From Caryophanales bacterium (GTDB lineage: Bacteria > Bacillota > Bacilli > JARBTR01), in assembly GCA_029240105.1 (NCBI GenBank), contig JARBTR010000001.1, positions 1 through 64,000 on the forward strand: a stretch of 64,000 bases of DNA, given 5' to 3'. This document shows, one piece after another, positions 9,966 through 19,648 of the stretch; positions within the stretch are counted from its first letter, which is position 1, and each line of letters begins with the position of its first letter. A program made the translations under genes and the position numbers. Below the pieces are notes generated by a model. The model saw only the letters and a program-made list of their open reading frames with translations, ran no database searches and was not told the DNA's origin.

Positions 9966-10277
9966 TTATACTCCTAATTGACTTCTTATAAATGCTTTAT
10001 CTCGATATCCGACGAACCGGGAAACTTCTTTTCCATCTTTGATTATAATAAAAGTTGGGATAGACATCACTGCATATAATTGGGAAAGAGATTGTTCTAA
10101 GTCTACATTCACTTTTCCAACCTTTGCTAGTCCATTCACGTCATGTGAAAGTTCTTCAACAATAGGCTCTATCATTTTGCACGGGCCACACCAACTTGCC
10201 CAGAAATCAAGCAAAACTGGAACTTCGCTTTCTAAAACTTCTTTTTTAAAATTTTCGCTAGAAATGGCTAAAGTCAT
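9966..10277 (-). CDS. Thioredoxin
   Basis: 103 residues, one complete thioredoxin fold with the CGPC active site inside [14 protein letters not shown] (~25-38), the cis-Pro loop [20 protein letters not shown] (~73-92) and no signal peptide. AGGAAAAAAG precedes the ATG. It is probably a secondary thioredoxin rather than the main trxA, because it is paired with the exported rhodanese; the main copy would lie elsewhere. Confidence 0.9.
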   Translation of the reverse strand: MTLAISSENFKKEVLESEVPVLLDFWASWCGPCKMIEPIVEELSHDVNGLAKVGKVNVDLEQSLSQLYAVMSIPTFIIIKDGKEVSRFVGYRDKAFIRSQLGV

Positions 10278-10465
10278 CTTTTTTCCTCCAATCCTTTCGT
10301 ACTTATATTATTGCTAGAACGAGGTACATGTTCTGTGACAAAGTCACTTAAAGAAAAGGATGATCTTGTTATTCATGGCGAATAAAAAACGTGGTTTTTT
10401 TTCATTCTAATGAAGATAGAAAAATTGTAGGCATATTCTACTAACTTATAAAGGATGTTTTATAA

Positions 10466-12595
10466 ATGTTTTTATTTAGTCGTTATGAATTGATTCAGGA
10501 AGATGGAAAAGTTGAAGTTATTTTACACATAGCGCCACAAAAAGAGGAATTTGGTGAGGAATTCCTCATAAAAGCAGGCGAGAAACTCGAAAGTTTACGT
10601 GATACTGCTGGCATCTACATTAAAGAGAAAATTCCAAATGTGAAATCAGCAACGGTTAAAGTAGTCGCTGGAGGTTTTCTTTTATCTACCTTTTCTTTTT
10701 ATACAAAACCAGTTCAAGCTGCAGATTTTAATATGAGTTATGCTTTTGTTGGAAATACGGATACGTACATTTCTGAAATTGATCAAACACAAGGAAATGT
10801 TGATGTCATATCACCAGATTATTTTGAAATAAATGCAGATGGAACTTTAAAAGTGACATCTAAATTTGATTCCAGATTGATTTCTGAAATGCACAATAGA
10901 AATGTACGTGTTGTACCTTATTTATCAAACAATTGGGATCGAGTTTTGGGAAGGTCTGCACTTGCAAATCGTGAGGTTTTATCTACACAACTTGCAAATT
11001 TTATCCTTTCCAATAATATTGATGGTTTAAATATTGATATAGAAAATGTGACGGAAGTAGACAGAGCTAACTATACGGATTTTGTTCGACTTTTACGACA
11101 AAAATTAGGTAGTGACAAGGAAGTTTCCGTTGCTGTGGCTGCGAATCCATCAAATTGGCAAACAGGTTGGCACGGGTCTTATGATTATAAAGCCTTATCG
11201 GAATATGCGGACTATTTGATGATTATGGCTTATGATGAACATTATTATGGAGGGGTTGCTGGTCCTGTAGCAAGCATTGGTTGGGTAGAAAAATCAATTC
11301 AATATGCCTTAAACCAGCAAGTTCCAAAGGAGAAAATTGTTCTCGGTATTCCATTTTTCGGACGATATTGGAAGGATGGAGCTGCTGTAGGGGGAACAGG
11401 TGTTACAAACAAAACAATTGAGTCGATCATTGATCAATACAATGGAGTCGTCACATTTGACACTGACTCACAGTCACCAAAGGCAACTGTAACAATTAAT
11501 TCAGGTGATCCAACGGTAAGCATTAATGGTGTAGTATTACAACCAGGTACTTATACGTTTTGGTATGAAAACGATGCATCAATAAAAGCGAAGGTTGAAC
11601 TTGTACATAAATACGGTTTAAAAGGAACAGGGAATTGGGCTCTTGGAGGAGAAAACAACTCAATTTGGACGAATTATTATGCATGGTTGTCAGGTGAGTC
11701 GGTACCTGTAGATAGTCCACCACCCGTAACGCCAGATCCAACGCCGACACCAGATCCGGTAGTAACGCCAGATCCAACGCCGACGCCGACGCCAGATCCA
11801 GATCCTGTAGTAACCCCAGAGCCAACGCCGACACCAGATCCGGTAGTAACGCCAGATCCAACGCCGACACCAGATCCGGTAGTAACGCCAGATCCAACGC
11901 CGACTCCAGATCCGGTAGTAACGCCAGATCCAACGCCGACACCAGATCCGGTAGTAACGCCAGATCCAACGCCGACACCAGATCCAGTGGTAACACCAGA
12001 GCCGACGCCAACGCCGACGCCGGTGCCAACACCGACACCTGTACCGACACCTGTACCGACACCAACGCCAACACCGGCGCCAACACCAGTTGTACCAAAA
12101 GTGCCACCGTTAAAGGCACCTGCAAGACCTTTAAAAAAAGGGAGTGCTGGAATAGATGTGAGAACATTGCAAACGGCTTTAAAGCAAAAAGGATATCTTA
12201 CTGGTACAATCGATGGTATCTTTGGAACAAAAACAAGGTCAGCAGTGATTGCTTTTCAACGAGCAAATGGTTTAAGGGCTGATGGTGTTGCAGGCAATCT
12301 GACATATCCGAGACTTTTTGCAGGTACGATTGGAACAGGAGTGGTAATAACACCTACGACAGCGGTAGCTTCAGCATCAGTTCAGTCTTACAAAGCACTT
12401 AGAGCAGGATCAAGAGGTATTGCCGTTGTCAATTTGCAAAATAAACTTAAGTCACTTGGTTTATTATCTGGAAAAGCGGATGGTATATTTGGTGTAGTAA
12501 CAAAAAATGCAGTAAAAAACTTTCAAAGAAAATACGGTCTTAGAGTGGATGGCATTGCAGGTTCAAATACCTTAAATAAAATTAATTCTATATAA
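10466..12595 (+). CDS. GH18 cell-wall/spore hydrolase with Pro-Thr repeat linker and two peptidoglycan-binding domains
   Basis: 709 residues. Residues 1-65 are a hydrophilic leader, then a hydrophobic stretch (~63-80) ending at KPVQAAD with an AxA-like site. Residues ~88-405 are a GH18 domain of the YaaH/YdhD spore-hydrolase kind: motif DGLNIDIE (186-193) keeps the catalytic Glu193 and has Asn in place of the first Asp of the DxDxE core; [13 protein letters not shown] and GIPFFGRYW follow. Residues ~408-545 are [11 protein letters not shown] repeats. Residues ~553-705 hold two PG_binding_1 repeats ([40 protein letters not shown]). It should cleave GlcNAc-containing glycans while bound to wall or cortex. 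Confidence 0.87.
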   Translation: MFLFSRYELIQEDGKVEVILHIAPQKEEFGEEFLIKAGEKLESLRDTAGIYIKEKIPNVKSATVKVVAGGFLLSTFSFYTKPVQAADFNMSYAFVGNTDTYISEIDQTQGNVDVISPDYFEINADGTLKVTSKFDSRLISEMHNRNVRVVPYLSNNWDRVLGRSALANREVLSTQLANFILSNNIDGLNIDIENVTEVDRANYTDFVRLLRQKLGSDKEVSVAVAANPSNWQTGWHGSYDYKALSEYADYLMIMAYDEHYYGGVAGPVASIGWVEKSIQYALNQQVPKEKIVLGIPFFGRYWKDGAAVGGTGVTNKTIESIIDQYNGVVTFDTDSQSPKATVTINSGDPTVSINGVVLQPGTYTFWYENDASIKAKVELVHKYGLKGTGNWALGGENNSIWTNYYAWLSGESVPVDSPPPVTPDPTPTPDPVVTPDPTPTPTPDPDPVVTPEPTPTPDPVVTPDPTPTPDPVVTPDPTPTPDPVVTPDPTPTPDPVVTPDPTPTPDPVVTPEPTPTPTPVPTPTPVPTPVPTPTPTPAPTPVVPKVPPLKAPARPLKKGSAGIDVRTLQTALKQKGYLTGTIDGIFGTKTRSAVIAFQRANGLRADGVAGNLTYPRLFAGTIGTGVVITPTTAVASASVQSYKALRAGSRGIAVVNLQNKLKSLGLLSGKADGIFGVVTKNAVKNFQRKYGLRVDGIAGSNTLNKINSI
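11715..12085 (+). repeat. Pro-Thr-Asp linker tandem repeat
   Basis: The coding tract repeats a ~36-base unit (CCAGATCCAACGCCGACACC...GATCCGGTAGTAACG) five to six times, then shorter ACACCTGTACCG units. It is GC-rich against its background and is likely to vary in length between strains. Confidence 0.85.
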
Positions 12596-12610
12596 AATGT
12601 ATCTTAAATA

Positions 12611-12690
12611 AAAAGGGCAGCCTATGTATGTACTCCAGAAATTGTTTAAGTTTAACTTCTGGAAAGTACTACAAAAGGCTGTCCTTTTAT
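12611..12690 (+). terminator. Nested long hairpin terminator after the GH18 gene
   Basis: An outer stem AAAAGGGCAGCCT / AGGCTGTCCTTTT encloses a second stem TACTCCAGAA / TTCTGGAAAGTA. The outer arm ends in T-rich sequence. The two-tier structure is larger than a plain terminator and may be a dispersed palindromic unit. Confidence 0.6.
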
Positions 12691-12731
12691 GTAAGGAAAT
12701 TGAGTCATCGTTATACAACAAGCTAATATAA

Positions 12732-12875
12732 TCATGAGCGTATATTAAACTTTCTTAATTCATCACGTAAATCTTTAAGGTATTTATTATTTTTCTTTAA
12801 CAAATCTAAAATACTAAACAAACATAAAAACAAAAAGATAACAAATAACCAAGAAATTTCAGTGCTATGAAACAT
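12732..12875 (-). CDS. Small membrane protein, 47 residues
   Basis: An ATG preceded by a perfect AGGAGG (eight-base spacing) opens a 47-residue frame: MFHSTEISWLFVIFLFLCLF, then SILDLLKK and a charged tail KDLRDELRKFNIRS. It is one membrane helix with a basic-acidic amphipathic C-terminus facing the cytoplasm. The strong ribosome site and the coherent helix-plus-tail design argue that it is real, although it is short. No family recognised. Confidence 0.6.
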   Translation of the reverse strand: MFHSTEISWLFVIFLFLCLFSILDLLKKNNKYLKDLRDELRKFNIRS

Positions 12876-13053
12876 AGAAATTAACCTCCTGATATCTATA
12901 AATTTGTCTTACATAGAATATTATTCCATTTTCTTTTATTCATATGACACATATCAGTAATGCAAATTTTAAAAAGTTTAAAAATTTCTTTTTACCATGA
13001 GAATTAATTCTAAAATTGGGAAACATATTAGAAAATATTCCGAGGTGAAACAG

Positions 13054-13230
13054 ATGAGAGTAAGCGAAAAGGCATTTGATAAGAACTATGGAAGTAATCA
13101 ATTATTTGGGGTAGACCTGCATGATTTTACACAAAAAGAATCCTCAAATTCATTTGTTGAACTTGCTACGGAGTTCGGTATTTCCGTTGGTGATGTAATG
13201 AAGTTAAAAAAACAAATGGAACGAAATTAA
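13054..13230 (+). CDS. Small protein with possible helix-turn-helix tail
   Basis: 58 residues (MRVSEKAFDKNYGSNQLFG...) from the ATG that follows GAGGTGAAACAG; the frame extends upstream to 12997 without a ribosome site. The C-terminal SFVELATEFGISVGDVMKLKKQMERN resembles a sigma-region-4-like or small helix-turn-helix pair. Similar short proteins occur near hisS in Bacilli, but I cannot name it. A terminator follows at once. Confidence 0.6.
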   Translation: MRVSEKAFDKNYGSNQLFGVDLHDFTQKESSNSFVELATEFGISVGDVMKLKKQMERN

Positions 13231-13249
13231 ACTTATAAAAAATTTAAAA

Positions 13250-13290
13250 GCGACTAATTGAAAAGGCATCAATTAGTCGCAATTTTTTTA
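13250..13290. terminator. 12-bp hairpin terminator
   Basis: GCGACTAATTGA / TCAATTAGTCGC followed by AATTTTTTT; it closes the small gene before it and may also serve the convergent lipoprotein gene. Confidence 0.8.
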
Positions 13291-13346
13291 GTTACACTTT
13301 ATTTTTCATTTTTCTCATATTCCTAAAAGAAGGCTAATGAAATCTA

Positions 13347-13691
13347 TTATTTAAAATTAACATCATCATCCTGCCATTTATCTGAAGTTAATGCCCACAC
13401 ATCACTGCAATCCTGTAGCATTGAAAATTCCAGTTTATTGGATTGAAGTTTACCTTTTTGAAAGTTACCTTCCAGAAAAATAACATACATTGGCTTATTC
13501 ATAGTTTCTTCTTCAGCTGTTTTGATCATTATAATTTTTGGATTTGGCTCACCATAGATAGTAGAAACTTTCTCAATAAGATTTTTTGCATTAGAAGAAA
13601 TTTTAGGTGTTGAGTCATTTGTAGAATTATTTGAACATCCACTTAAAAATAGTGTGATTAGTAATAATAAACTAACGAGTCTTTTAAACAT
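13347..13691 (-). CDS. Hypothetical lipoprotein
   Basis: 114 residues. [19 protein letters not shown] is a lipoprotein signal peptide with LSGC lipobox (Cys19). The mature part is Asn/Ser/Thr-rich at first, then a small domain with KNLIEKVSTIYGEPNPKIIMI and PMYVIFLEGNFQKGKL. AAAAAAGAGGC lies before the ATG. No family recognised; surface-anchored. Confidence 0.75.
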   Translation of the reverse strand: MFKRLVSLLLLITLFLSGCSNNSTNDSTPKISSNAKNLIEKVSTIYGEPNPKIIMIKTAEEETMNKPMYVIFLEGNFQKGKLQSNKLEFSMLQDCSDVWALTSDKWQDDDVNFK

Positions 13692-13898
13692 TTTAATGCC
13701 TCTTTTTTCTATTGTATGTATTTTACATCCTTTTCAAATTTCATTTGTTCAACAACCAAAACAATCAATAAATTTTTACCCTAAAGTTATTAATCATAAT
13801 GTCACTGTTAATATAATTTGTAAAACATTATGAATTGTTTGGTATTACATAATTTAAGATAAATATTTACCTTTTTAATGGATGATTTACTTGCACAC

Positions 13899-13927
13899 TT
13901 GACTTATGTGAGCATCTTCATTAAGAT
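13899..13927 (+). promoter_or_regulatory. Sigma-A promoter of the hisS leader
   Basis: TTGACT, a 17-base spacer and TAAGAT, about 10 bases before the presumed start of the T-box stem I. Confidence 0.8.
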
Positions 13928-13935
13928 AAGAATCA

Positions 13936-14190
13936 TATTTAAACTGTTGATAGAGAAGAGTAGAAGAATCGCTCATGAAAAGAGACGAGATGCCTTGGCT
14001 GGAAGCACTCGACATGAAATTTTTCGAAAGACACTCTGGAGGATTTCTTTGAAATGGCTTTTGTCAAATTAGGAGAAAACGTAATCAGGCGTTAACTGAG
14101 ATAGAGATGGGAATTTTTAAAAAAATCCTAACTTGGGTGGTACCGCGAATTAATATATTCGTCCCTTGCATTTATGCAAGGGATTTTTTG
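13936..14190 (+). ncRNA. T-box riboswitch upstream of hisS-aspS
   Basis: The leader has the T-box order: stem I with GATAGAGAAGAGTAG on the 5' side, the specifier side GAAAGACACTC (14026-14036), the T-box sequence AACTTGGGTGGTACCGCG (14130-14147), and the terminator TCCCTTGCA/TGCAAGGGA with T6 (14161-14190). T-boxes pair an uncharged tRNA with the specifier and the T-box bulge to stop termination. The specifier region GACAC can be read as GAC (Asp) or CAC (His), both sensible for a hisS-aspS unit. A 246-base stretch separates the terminator from hisS. Confidence 0.92.
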
Positions 14191-14436
14191 TTTTATAAGC
14201 AGCAATCTTCGTTGTCAGCTTCACTTCTTCGCATCCTCATGTACCTTTATGTACACTCCGGTGCTCAAAAGTTTGCTTCCTAGAATCTTACTACTTCTAA
14301 AACAAAAGAAGTTTTATAAGCAGTTGTAAGTTTTTAAAACAACAAACATTGTTTATATGCGGTAATCTTCGTCAAGAATCTTATTATTTTTAAAATTAAC
14401 ATTTATGAAATGTAAATACAGATTGGAGAGACTAAA
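14191..14436 (+). other. Long spacer between T-box terminator and hisS
   Basis: No gene. It holds two diverged copies of a segment: TTATAAGCAGCAATCTTCGT...AGAATCTTACTACTTCTAAAA (14192-14300) and TTTATATGCGGTAATCTTCGTC...AGAATCTTATTATTTTTAAAA (14350-14396), with a TGTACCTTTATGTACA palindrome between them. It looks like intergenic repeat material. Confidence 0.5.
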
Positions 14437-15699
14437 ATGGCAATTAACATCCCACGCGGGACACAGGATTTACTACCTGGTCAGATAGAAAAATGGCAAT
14501 ACATAGAGTCAGTGGCACGAGATTTATGTAAAAGGTTTCAATTCGAAGAAATCCGTACGCCAATGTTCGAAAGCACAGAGCTTTTTGTGCGAGGTGTAGG
14601 TGACACAACAGATATCGTACAAAAAGAAATGTACACGTTCGAAGATCGCAAAGGAAGAAGTATGACGCTTCGTCCTGAAGGGACAGCACCAGTAGTTCGA
14701 TCCTATGTCGAGCAAAAAATGTTTGGGTATGCTACACAACCTGTTAAGTTGTTTTACTTAGCTCAAATCTTCCGTTATGAGCGTCCACAGGCAGGACGTT
14801 ATCGTCAACATCATCAGTTCGGGGTTGAGGTTTTAGGAAGTAATGACCCTGCAACAGATGCTGAGGTAATTAGCTTAGCAGTTGCTTTTTTCCAAAAATT
14901 AGGCTTAAAAAACTTGAAAGTTGCAGTGAATTCACTAGGTGATAAAGACAGCCGAAATGCACATCGTCATGCATTAATTAATCATTTTGAGCCGCGCATT
15001 GGTGAATTCTGTGGGGATTGTCAAAAACGATTGGAAAAGAACCCATTACGAATTTTAGATTGTAAAGTCGATCGTGATCATGAGTTATTAAAAACTGCTC
15101 CATCTATTATTGATTACTTAAACGAAGAGTCTCAGACTCGTTTTAATAAAGTCAAAATGTACCTAAATAGCATGGGCATTCAGTATGAAGTTGATCCTAA
15201 CTTGGTACGTGGACTTGATTACTACAATCACACTGTATTTGAAATTATGCTTGACTCAAAAGGTTTTGGTGCGATTACGACTCTATGTGGTGGTGGTCGT
15301 TACAATGGTTTGGTAGAACAAATTGGCGGTCCTGAAACACCAGGGATTGGATTCGGCTTAGGTCTTGAACGCTTACTACTCGCACTTGAAACTGAAGGTG
15401 TTGAGTTGCCAATCGAGAAAGTCTTAGATTGTTACATTGTGACTTACGGAGAAGAGGCTAAGGACGCTTCTGTAAAAATCCTACATGATTTGCGTTCTGC
15501 TGGTCTTTCAGCTGACCGTGATTTCATGGGACGTTCTGCAAAAGCTCAATTCAAAGCCGCAGACCGTTCTGGCGCTCGTTTTGTTGCGATGCTGGGCGAA
15601 AACGAACTCACTTCAGGTAAAATTACAGTGAAAAACATGGCGACGAGTGAACAAGTGGAAGTGCTACTTGAAGAGCTTGCTGGTTATATAAAAGGATAA
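14437..15699 (+). CDS. hisS: Histidyl-tRNA synthetase
   Basis: 420 residues, full length for bacterial HisRS. The class II motifs are visible: PRGTQDLLP at the start, motif 2 region [18 protein letters not shown] (~112-129), histidine-binding [11 protein letters not shown] (~261-271) and motif 3 [13 protein letters not shown] (~306-318); the C-terminal anticodon domain runs from ~325. It charges tRNA-His in the cytoplasm. GGAGAGAC lies before the ATG. It is under the T-box leader and probably co-transcribed with aspS despite the 213-base gap, which carries a dispersed repeat. Confidence 0.97.
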   Translation: MAINIPRGTQDLLPGQIEKWQYIESVARDLCKRFQFEEIRTPMFESTELFVRGVGDTTDIVQKEMYTFEDRKGRSMTLRPEGTAPVVRSYVEQKMFGYATQPVKLFYLAQIFRYERPQAGRYRQHHQFGVEVLGSNDPATDAEVISLAVAFFQKLGLKNLKVAVNSLGDKDSRNAHRHALINHFEPRIGEFCGDCQKRLEKNPLRILDCKVDRDHELLKTAPSIIDYLNEESQTRFNKVKMYLNSMGIQYEVDPNLVRGLDYYNHTVFEIMLDSKGFGAITTLCGGGRYNGLVEQIGGPETPGIGFGLGLERLLLALETEGVELPIEKVLDCYIVTYGEEAKDASVKILHDLRSAGLSADRDFMGRSAKAQFKAADRSGARFVAMLGENELTSGKITVKNMATSEQVEVLLEELAGYIKG

Positions 15700-15712
15700 A
15701 TTTCAATCGAAT

Positions 15713-15893
15713 CGGGCTTCGGTCGGCAACTGACACTCTAAACTTGCAAAGTTTAGCAAGAGGAAGGAGTGCCTGTGGTGCAACTCCTCGAAAACTTCCC
15801 AAATAACCTCGAAGGTTTTTCGCAGGCTCAAAGCCTACTTCGTCGGTTATTTGGTCCAGTTCCAGTGGAGCTGAACGCCGACCTCAGCACCTA
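15713..15893. repeat. Dispersed intergenic repeat, copy 1 (hisS-aspS spacer)
   Basis: This ~180-base, GC-rich spacer is closely related to 39091-39350. Shared blocks include GACACTCTAAACTTGCAAAG followed by TTTAGCAAG, GGAAGGAGTGCCTGTGGT, AATAACCTCGAAGGTTTT, TCAAAGCCTACTT, CGTCGGTTATTTGGTCCAGT and GGAGCTGAACGCC...CTCAGCACCTA. The ends can pair (GGTCGGC with GCCGACC), giving a large hairpin. No open frame crosses it. Confidence 0.85.
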
Positions 15894-15912
15894 AATATAG
15901 GGGGAAAACAAT

Positions 15913-17685
15913 ATGAAATTAGTAAATAGAACTTATTTCTGCGGAGAGGTTCCGGCTTCTTCTGTAGGTGAAAAAATCACTTTAAAAGGTTGGGTGCAAA
16001 AACGTCGTAATCTTGGAGGATTAATTTTTGTTGATCTTCGAGACAGAACAGGTATCGTTCAAGTCGTTTTTAATCCTGACACAGCTTCAGCTGAAGTTTT
16101 AGAATCAGCAGAAAAGATTCGTAGCGAATTCGTACTTGACGTTACTGGAACAGTAGTTGCTCGTGTTGGAAACAATATTAACCCGAATATGAAAACAGGC
16201 TCAGTTGAAGTGCACGCAGAAAGCTTACAAATTTTAAACGAAGCAAAAACAACGCCGTTCTATATGGAAGAAGTGTCTGAGGCAAATGAAGATTTACGTT
16301 TAAAATATCGTTATCTTGATCTTCGCCGTCCTGGCATGTTTGATACGTTTAAATTACGTTCTCAAATTACAAAAGCAGTTCGTGAATTTTTAGATGGAGA
16401 AGGTTTCATAGACGTAGAAACACCGATTTTAACCAAATCAACACCTGAGGGTGCGCGTGACTATTTGGTTCCATCACGTGTTCACGAAGGAGAATTCTAC
16501 GCATTACCGCAGTCTCCACAACTTTTTAAACAAATGTTAATGCTTGCTGGATTTGAACGATACTACCAAATTGCTCGTTGCTTCCGTGATGAAGACTTGC
16601 GTGCAGATAGACAACCTGAGTTTACACAGATTGATATAGAGACGAGTTTCTATACACAGGAAGATATCATGGAAATGACAGAGAATTTGATGGCATATGT
16701 ACTTAAGCAAGTTAAAGGTGTAGACCTTCAGTTGCCACTGCCTCGTATGACCTATGATGAAGCCATGAGTCGTTATGGATCAGATAAACCGGATACTCGT
16801 TTTGGACTTGAATTTATTCAGTTGAGCGAAGTGGTTGCAGGTTCAGATTTCGCAGTGTTCACTCGTGCATTAGAAGCGGGTGGTCAGGTAAAGGCTATCA
16901 ATGTTAAAGGTGCTGCTGAAAAGTATTCGCGAAAGGACATCGATGCACTTGGCGCGCTTGCTGCGAAGTACGGTGCAAAGGGACTTGCTTGGGTCAAAAT
17001 GACTGCCGATGGATTTAATGGACCAATTGCAAAATTCTTTGAAGGTGAAAAGGCAGAAGGAATTGTGACTGCAACTGGTGCGGAAGTAGGAGACTTACTT
17101 CTATTTGTTGCAGATAAATCAGACGTTGTAGCAGCTTCACTTAGTGCATTACGTTTACAATTAGGTCGTGACTTAGGACTAATCGATGACAGTTTGTTTA
17201 ACTTCCTATGGGTAACGGAATGGCCGCAATTTGAGTACAGCGAAGAAGATGGACGTTATTATGCAGCGCATCACCCGTTCACAATGCCAGTTCGTGCCGA
17301 CATTCCTAAATTGGATACAAATCCAGCAGAAGTGAAAGCACAAGCTTATGATATCGTATTGAATGGTTACGAACTGGGTGGTGGTTCTATCCGAATCTTC
17401 GAACGTGATATTCAAGAAAAAATGTTTGAAACATTAGGATTCACGAAAGAAGAAGCACAGGCTCAATTCGGATTCCTACTTGAAGCATTTGAATACGGTA
17501 CACCTCCACATGGCGGAATCGCATTCGGGCTTGACCGATTCGTCATGCTACTTGCAGGTACGACTAACATTCGTGACGTCGTTGCATTCCCTAAAACGCA
17601 AAGTGCTAGTTGCCTAATGACAGATGCACCAAGTCCTGTTGTGGATGCACAATTACAAGAATTGCATATTCAGTTGAGAAAATAA
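15913..17685 (+). CDS. aspS: Aspartyl-tRNA synthetase (bacterial type)
   Basis: 590 residues, normal for bacterial AspRS. An N-terminal OB-fold anticodon domain ([22 protein letters not shown]) leads to the class II catalytic core with [31 protein letters not shown] (motif 2), the bacterial GAD insertion (~300-400), and motif 3 [21 protein letters not shown] precedes the ATG. It charges tRNA-Asp; whether it is the non-discriminating form cannot be told from sequence alone. A terminator follows. Confidence 0.97.
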   Translation: MKLVNRTYFCGEVPASSVGEKITLKGWVQKRRNLGGLIFVDLRDRTGIVQVVFNPDTASAEVLESAEKIRSEFVLDVTGTVVARVGNNINPNMKTGSVEVHAESLQILNEAKTTPFYMEEVSEANEDLRLKYRYLDLRRPGMFDTFKLRSQITKAVREFLDGEGFIDVETPILTKSTPEGARDYLVPSRVHEGEFYALPQSPQLFKQMLMLAGFERYYQIARCFRDEDLRADRQPEFTQIDIETSFYTQEDIMEMTENLMAYVLKQVKGVDLQLPLPRMTYDEAMSRYGSDKPDTRFGLEFIQLSEVVAGSDFAVFTRALEAGGQVKAINVKGAAEKYSRKDIDALGALAAKYGAKGLAWVKMTADGFNGPIAKFFEGEKAEGIVTATGAEVGDLLLFVADKSDVVAASLSALRLQLGRDLGLIDDSLFNFLWVTEWPQFEYSEEDGRYYAAHHPFTMPVRADIPKLDTNPAEVKAQAYDIVLNGYELGGGSIRIFERDIQEKMFETLGFTKEEAQAQFGFLLEAFEYGTPPHGGIAFGLDRFVMLLAGTTNIRDVVAFPKTQSASCLMTDAPSPVVDAQLQELHIQLRK

Positions 17686-17710
17686 AAGAATTAAATAGTT
17701 AAATAAAAAT

Positions 17711-17749
17711 CTCCAATGTCATCAATTGAAATGCACATTGGAGGTTTTT
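17711..17749 (+). terminator. Terminator after aspS
   Basis: CTCCAATGT / ACATTGGAG followed by GTTTTTG. Confidence 0.8.
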
Positions 17750-18030
17750 GCTTTATTAAACGAAATTATTCGTATACTGACCGTTGGTCGATTTTATTGA
17801 CTTTTAATTTTATTTAATTTGAGATACATAAAAAGTTGAAAAATTTAGAATCAATGAGATTAAAAACTATAAAGCTATTTATGGCAAATATTAAAAATTG
17901 AATGAGATAGATATTTTATATAGTTCATGTCAAGAAAGTATATAACTACATTTTTTACAAGTGGGATTGATTAGAATTCAATAGAATTTCACATAATAGT
18001 GAAAGGATTATGACACCAAATTTTGGTGTG

Positions 18031-18059
18031 TTGAAACGTGATAATCACAGTGCTAAAAT
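18031..18059 (+). promoter_or_regulatory. Sigma-A promoter of the 6S RNA gene
   Basis: TTGAAA, 17-base spacer, TAAAAT; transcription would begin near 18066-18070, exactly where the 6S closing stem starts. Confidence 0.85.
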
Positions 18060-18069
18060 AAACTCATAC

Positions 18070-18259
18070 AAAACGTCCTAGTGTGTTCGTACACCGGCCT
18101 TATAGTTATGACCTAATACCTTTATACCGGGAGCTTGCGTCGTAAAATGAGTAGTAGAAGCCACCCTCGAGTGGACCTACCAAAGTTTGAGCAGAGCACC
18201 CACCTGCTTGCGCAGGATCATAACTATCTGGCATTTAACGGCACAACCGGGGCGTTTTC
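18070..18259 (+). ncRNA. ssrS: 6S RNA (6S-1/BsrA type)
   Basis: About 190 bases. The 5' end AAAACGTCCT pairs with the 3' end GGGGCGTTTT to close the long hairpin. The conserved core is present: GTTATGACCTAATACC, CCGGGAGCTTGCGTCGTAAAA and the 3' half ending GCATTTAACGGCAC. The position between aspS and tcdA (yrvM) is that of bsrA in B. subtilis. 6S RNA imitates an open promoter and holds the sigma-A RNA polymerase in stationary phase. Protein frames that cross it (18135, 18187) are spurious. Promoter spacing and predicted start agree. Confidence 0.9.
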
Positions 18260-18299
18260 CGTTTTGCTTTATTTTTCAACGAAAATTAGAAAGCAAAAG

Positions 18300-18378
18300 G
18301 CACAAAGTTCCACGAACATCAAAATCGCTTGCGATTTTGCTAATGGCAAAATGTATACGTTTTATATATGAAAACAGT
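18300..18378. repeat. Dispersed repeat with GTATACG palindrome, copy 1
   Basis: TTCCACGAACATC, AAATCGCTTGCGATTT, ATGGCAAAATGTATACGTTTT and TATAT also occur at 62967-63043 in the same order. The remainder of 18379-18843 holds weak hairpins (TAACCTAATGAGGTTA followed by T8 near 18537-18560; AAGGAAAT...ATTTCCTT at 18702-18731) and no gene. Confidence 0.75.
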
Positions 18379-18843
18379 CAAAGAACCGAAGGTGATTTGC
18401 CACCGTTGACCATTCATCAAAGTTTCGCATAGGAATGAACCCCTACATAGTTTTGTATGAAACTTTGTTCATCAATAAAATGTCGTGTTATAAACCATCG
18501 CGTGTATTTAGAGACAATTTGCATTATCATTATCACTAACCTAATGAGGTTATTTTTTTTGTCAATTTTAGTTTTAGCAATTTAGTTGTCATTTCCTCTA
18601 ATTTATAGGTCATGTATGTTTGTTACCCTTGCAATCTCCACCACTGTGCTCAGTAGTTTTTCCTAGTATCTTTCCTGACAAAATGCACAAAATTTACTGT
18701 AAAGGAAATAATTATCATCAATAATTTCCTTGCGCCTGAAACTTCTGATAATTTCCTCTATTCTGTGTTTTTCAAAAAGCATTCAAAGTATAGACATAAC
18801 CCTTTATAATAGAAAAAATTACATAAAAAATTGGAGTAATAAT

Positions 18844-19578
18844 ATGTTGCATCAATTCTCGCGAAATGAATTGGCCTTTGGAAAAGAAGGTCTAGAAAAA
18901 ATCAGTAAAAAGTCTGTAGCGATTCTTGGTATTGGCGGAGTTGGTTCTTTTTCTGCTGAAGCTCTTGCGCGTTCTGGAGTAGGTAAATTAATCCTAATAG
19001 ATAAAGACGTAGTCGATATTACAAATGTAAATCGTCAAGTCCATGCGTTACTTTCGACTGTTGGTCGTCCAAAGGTAGAAATGATGAAAGAGCGAATCAT
19101 GGACATTAACCCGAACTGTGAAGTAGTGACCATGCAAATGTTCTATACAGAAGAAACATATGAACAACTTTTTGAACATCATATTGATTTTGTAATTGAT
19201 GCTTCAGATACAATTCTTTATAAAATACATATCATCAAAGAGTGCCTGTCACGTGGAATTAAAATTATTTCAAGTATGGGTGCGGCAAATAAACTAGACC
19301 CTACACGGTTTAAAATCGTAGATATTAGTAAAACACATATGGACCCGATTGCTAAAATAGTGCGTACAAAGCTAAGAAAAGAAGGAATCTCAAAAGGTGT
19401 TCCTGTAATTTTTTCTGATGAAAAGCCTATTGAAACAATTCCAGACGTTGTTCAAATTGTAGGAAATCAAAATTCCGAAATTCGCAAAGCAAAAAATCCA
19501 CCTTCATCTAACGCCTTTGTACCTTCAGTTGCTGGCTTAATTGCTGCAAGCTGGGTCATAAGAGAGATAATAAAGTAA
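18844..19578 (+). CDS. tcdA: tRNA threonylcarbamoyladenosine dehydratase (TcdA/CsdL, YrvM)
   Basis: 244 residues. An E1-like ThiF/MoeB fold: SRNELAFGKEG at the start, the nucleotide-binding GIGGVGSFSAEALARSGVG, IDKDVVDITNVNRQ, and DASDTILYK. TcdA uses ATP to cyclise t6A37 to ct6A in ANN-decoding tRNAs. The frame reaches back to 18730, but GGAG eight bases before ATG 18844 and family length fix the start. The aspS-6S RNA-tcdA order is conserved in Bacillus. Confidence 0.92.
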   Translation: MLHQFSRNELAFGKEGLEKISKKSVAILGIGGVGSFSAEALARSGVGKLILIDKDVVDITNVNRQVHALLSTVGRPKVEMMKERIMDINPNCEVVTMQMFYTEETYEQLFEHHIDFVIDASDTILYKIHIIKECLSRGIKIISSMGAANKLDPTRFKIVDISKTHMDPIAKIVRTKLRKEGISKGVPVIFSDEKPIETIPDVVQIVGNQNSEIRKAKNPPSSNAFVPSVAGLIAASWVIREIIK

Positions 19579-19617
19579 CAAGATTTAAATTTACAAAAGG
19601 TCATTTCTACTTACATA

Positions 19618-19648
19618 AGAAATCGACCCCAAAAGGGGTAGATTTCTA
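19618..19648. terminator. Hairpin after tcdA
   Basis: AGAAATCGACCCC / GGGGTAGATTTCT with an AAAA loop; no T-run follows, so terminator function is only likely. Confidence 0.5.

Noticed and set aside
11523-12167. 214-residue minus-strand frame with Ala/Leu/Val/Pro repeats
   Set aside because: It is a mirror of the Pro-Thr repeat tract of the GH18 gene; periodic DNA keeps a second frame open.
13878-14072. 64-residue frame upstream of hisS
   Set aside because: It is the T-box leader RNA, including its promoter; not a coding region.
18135-18432. Two open frames of 78 and 81 residues downstream of aspS
   Set aside because: They run through the 6S RNA gene and the adjacent repeat; no ribosome sites, composition unlike proteins here.
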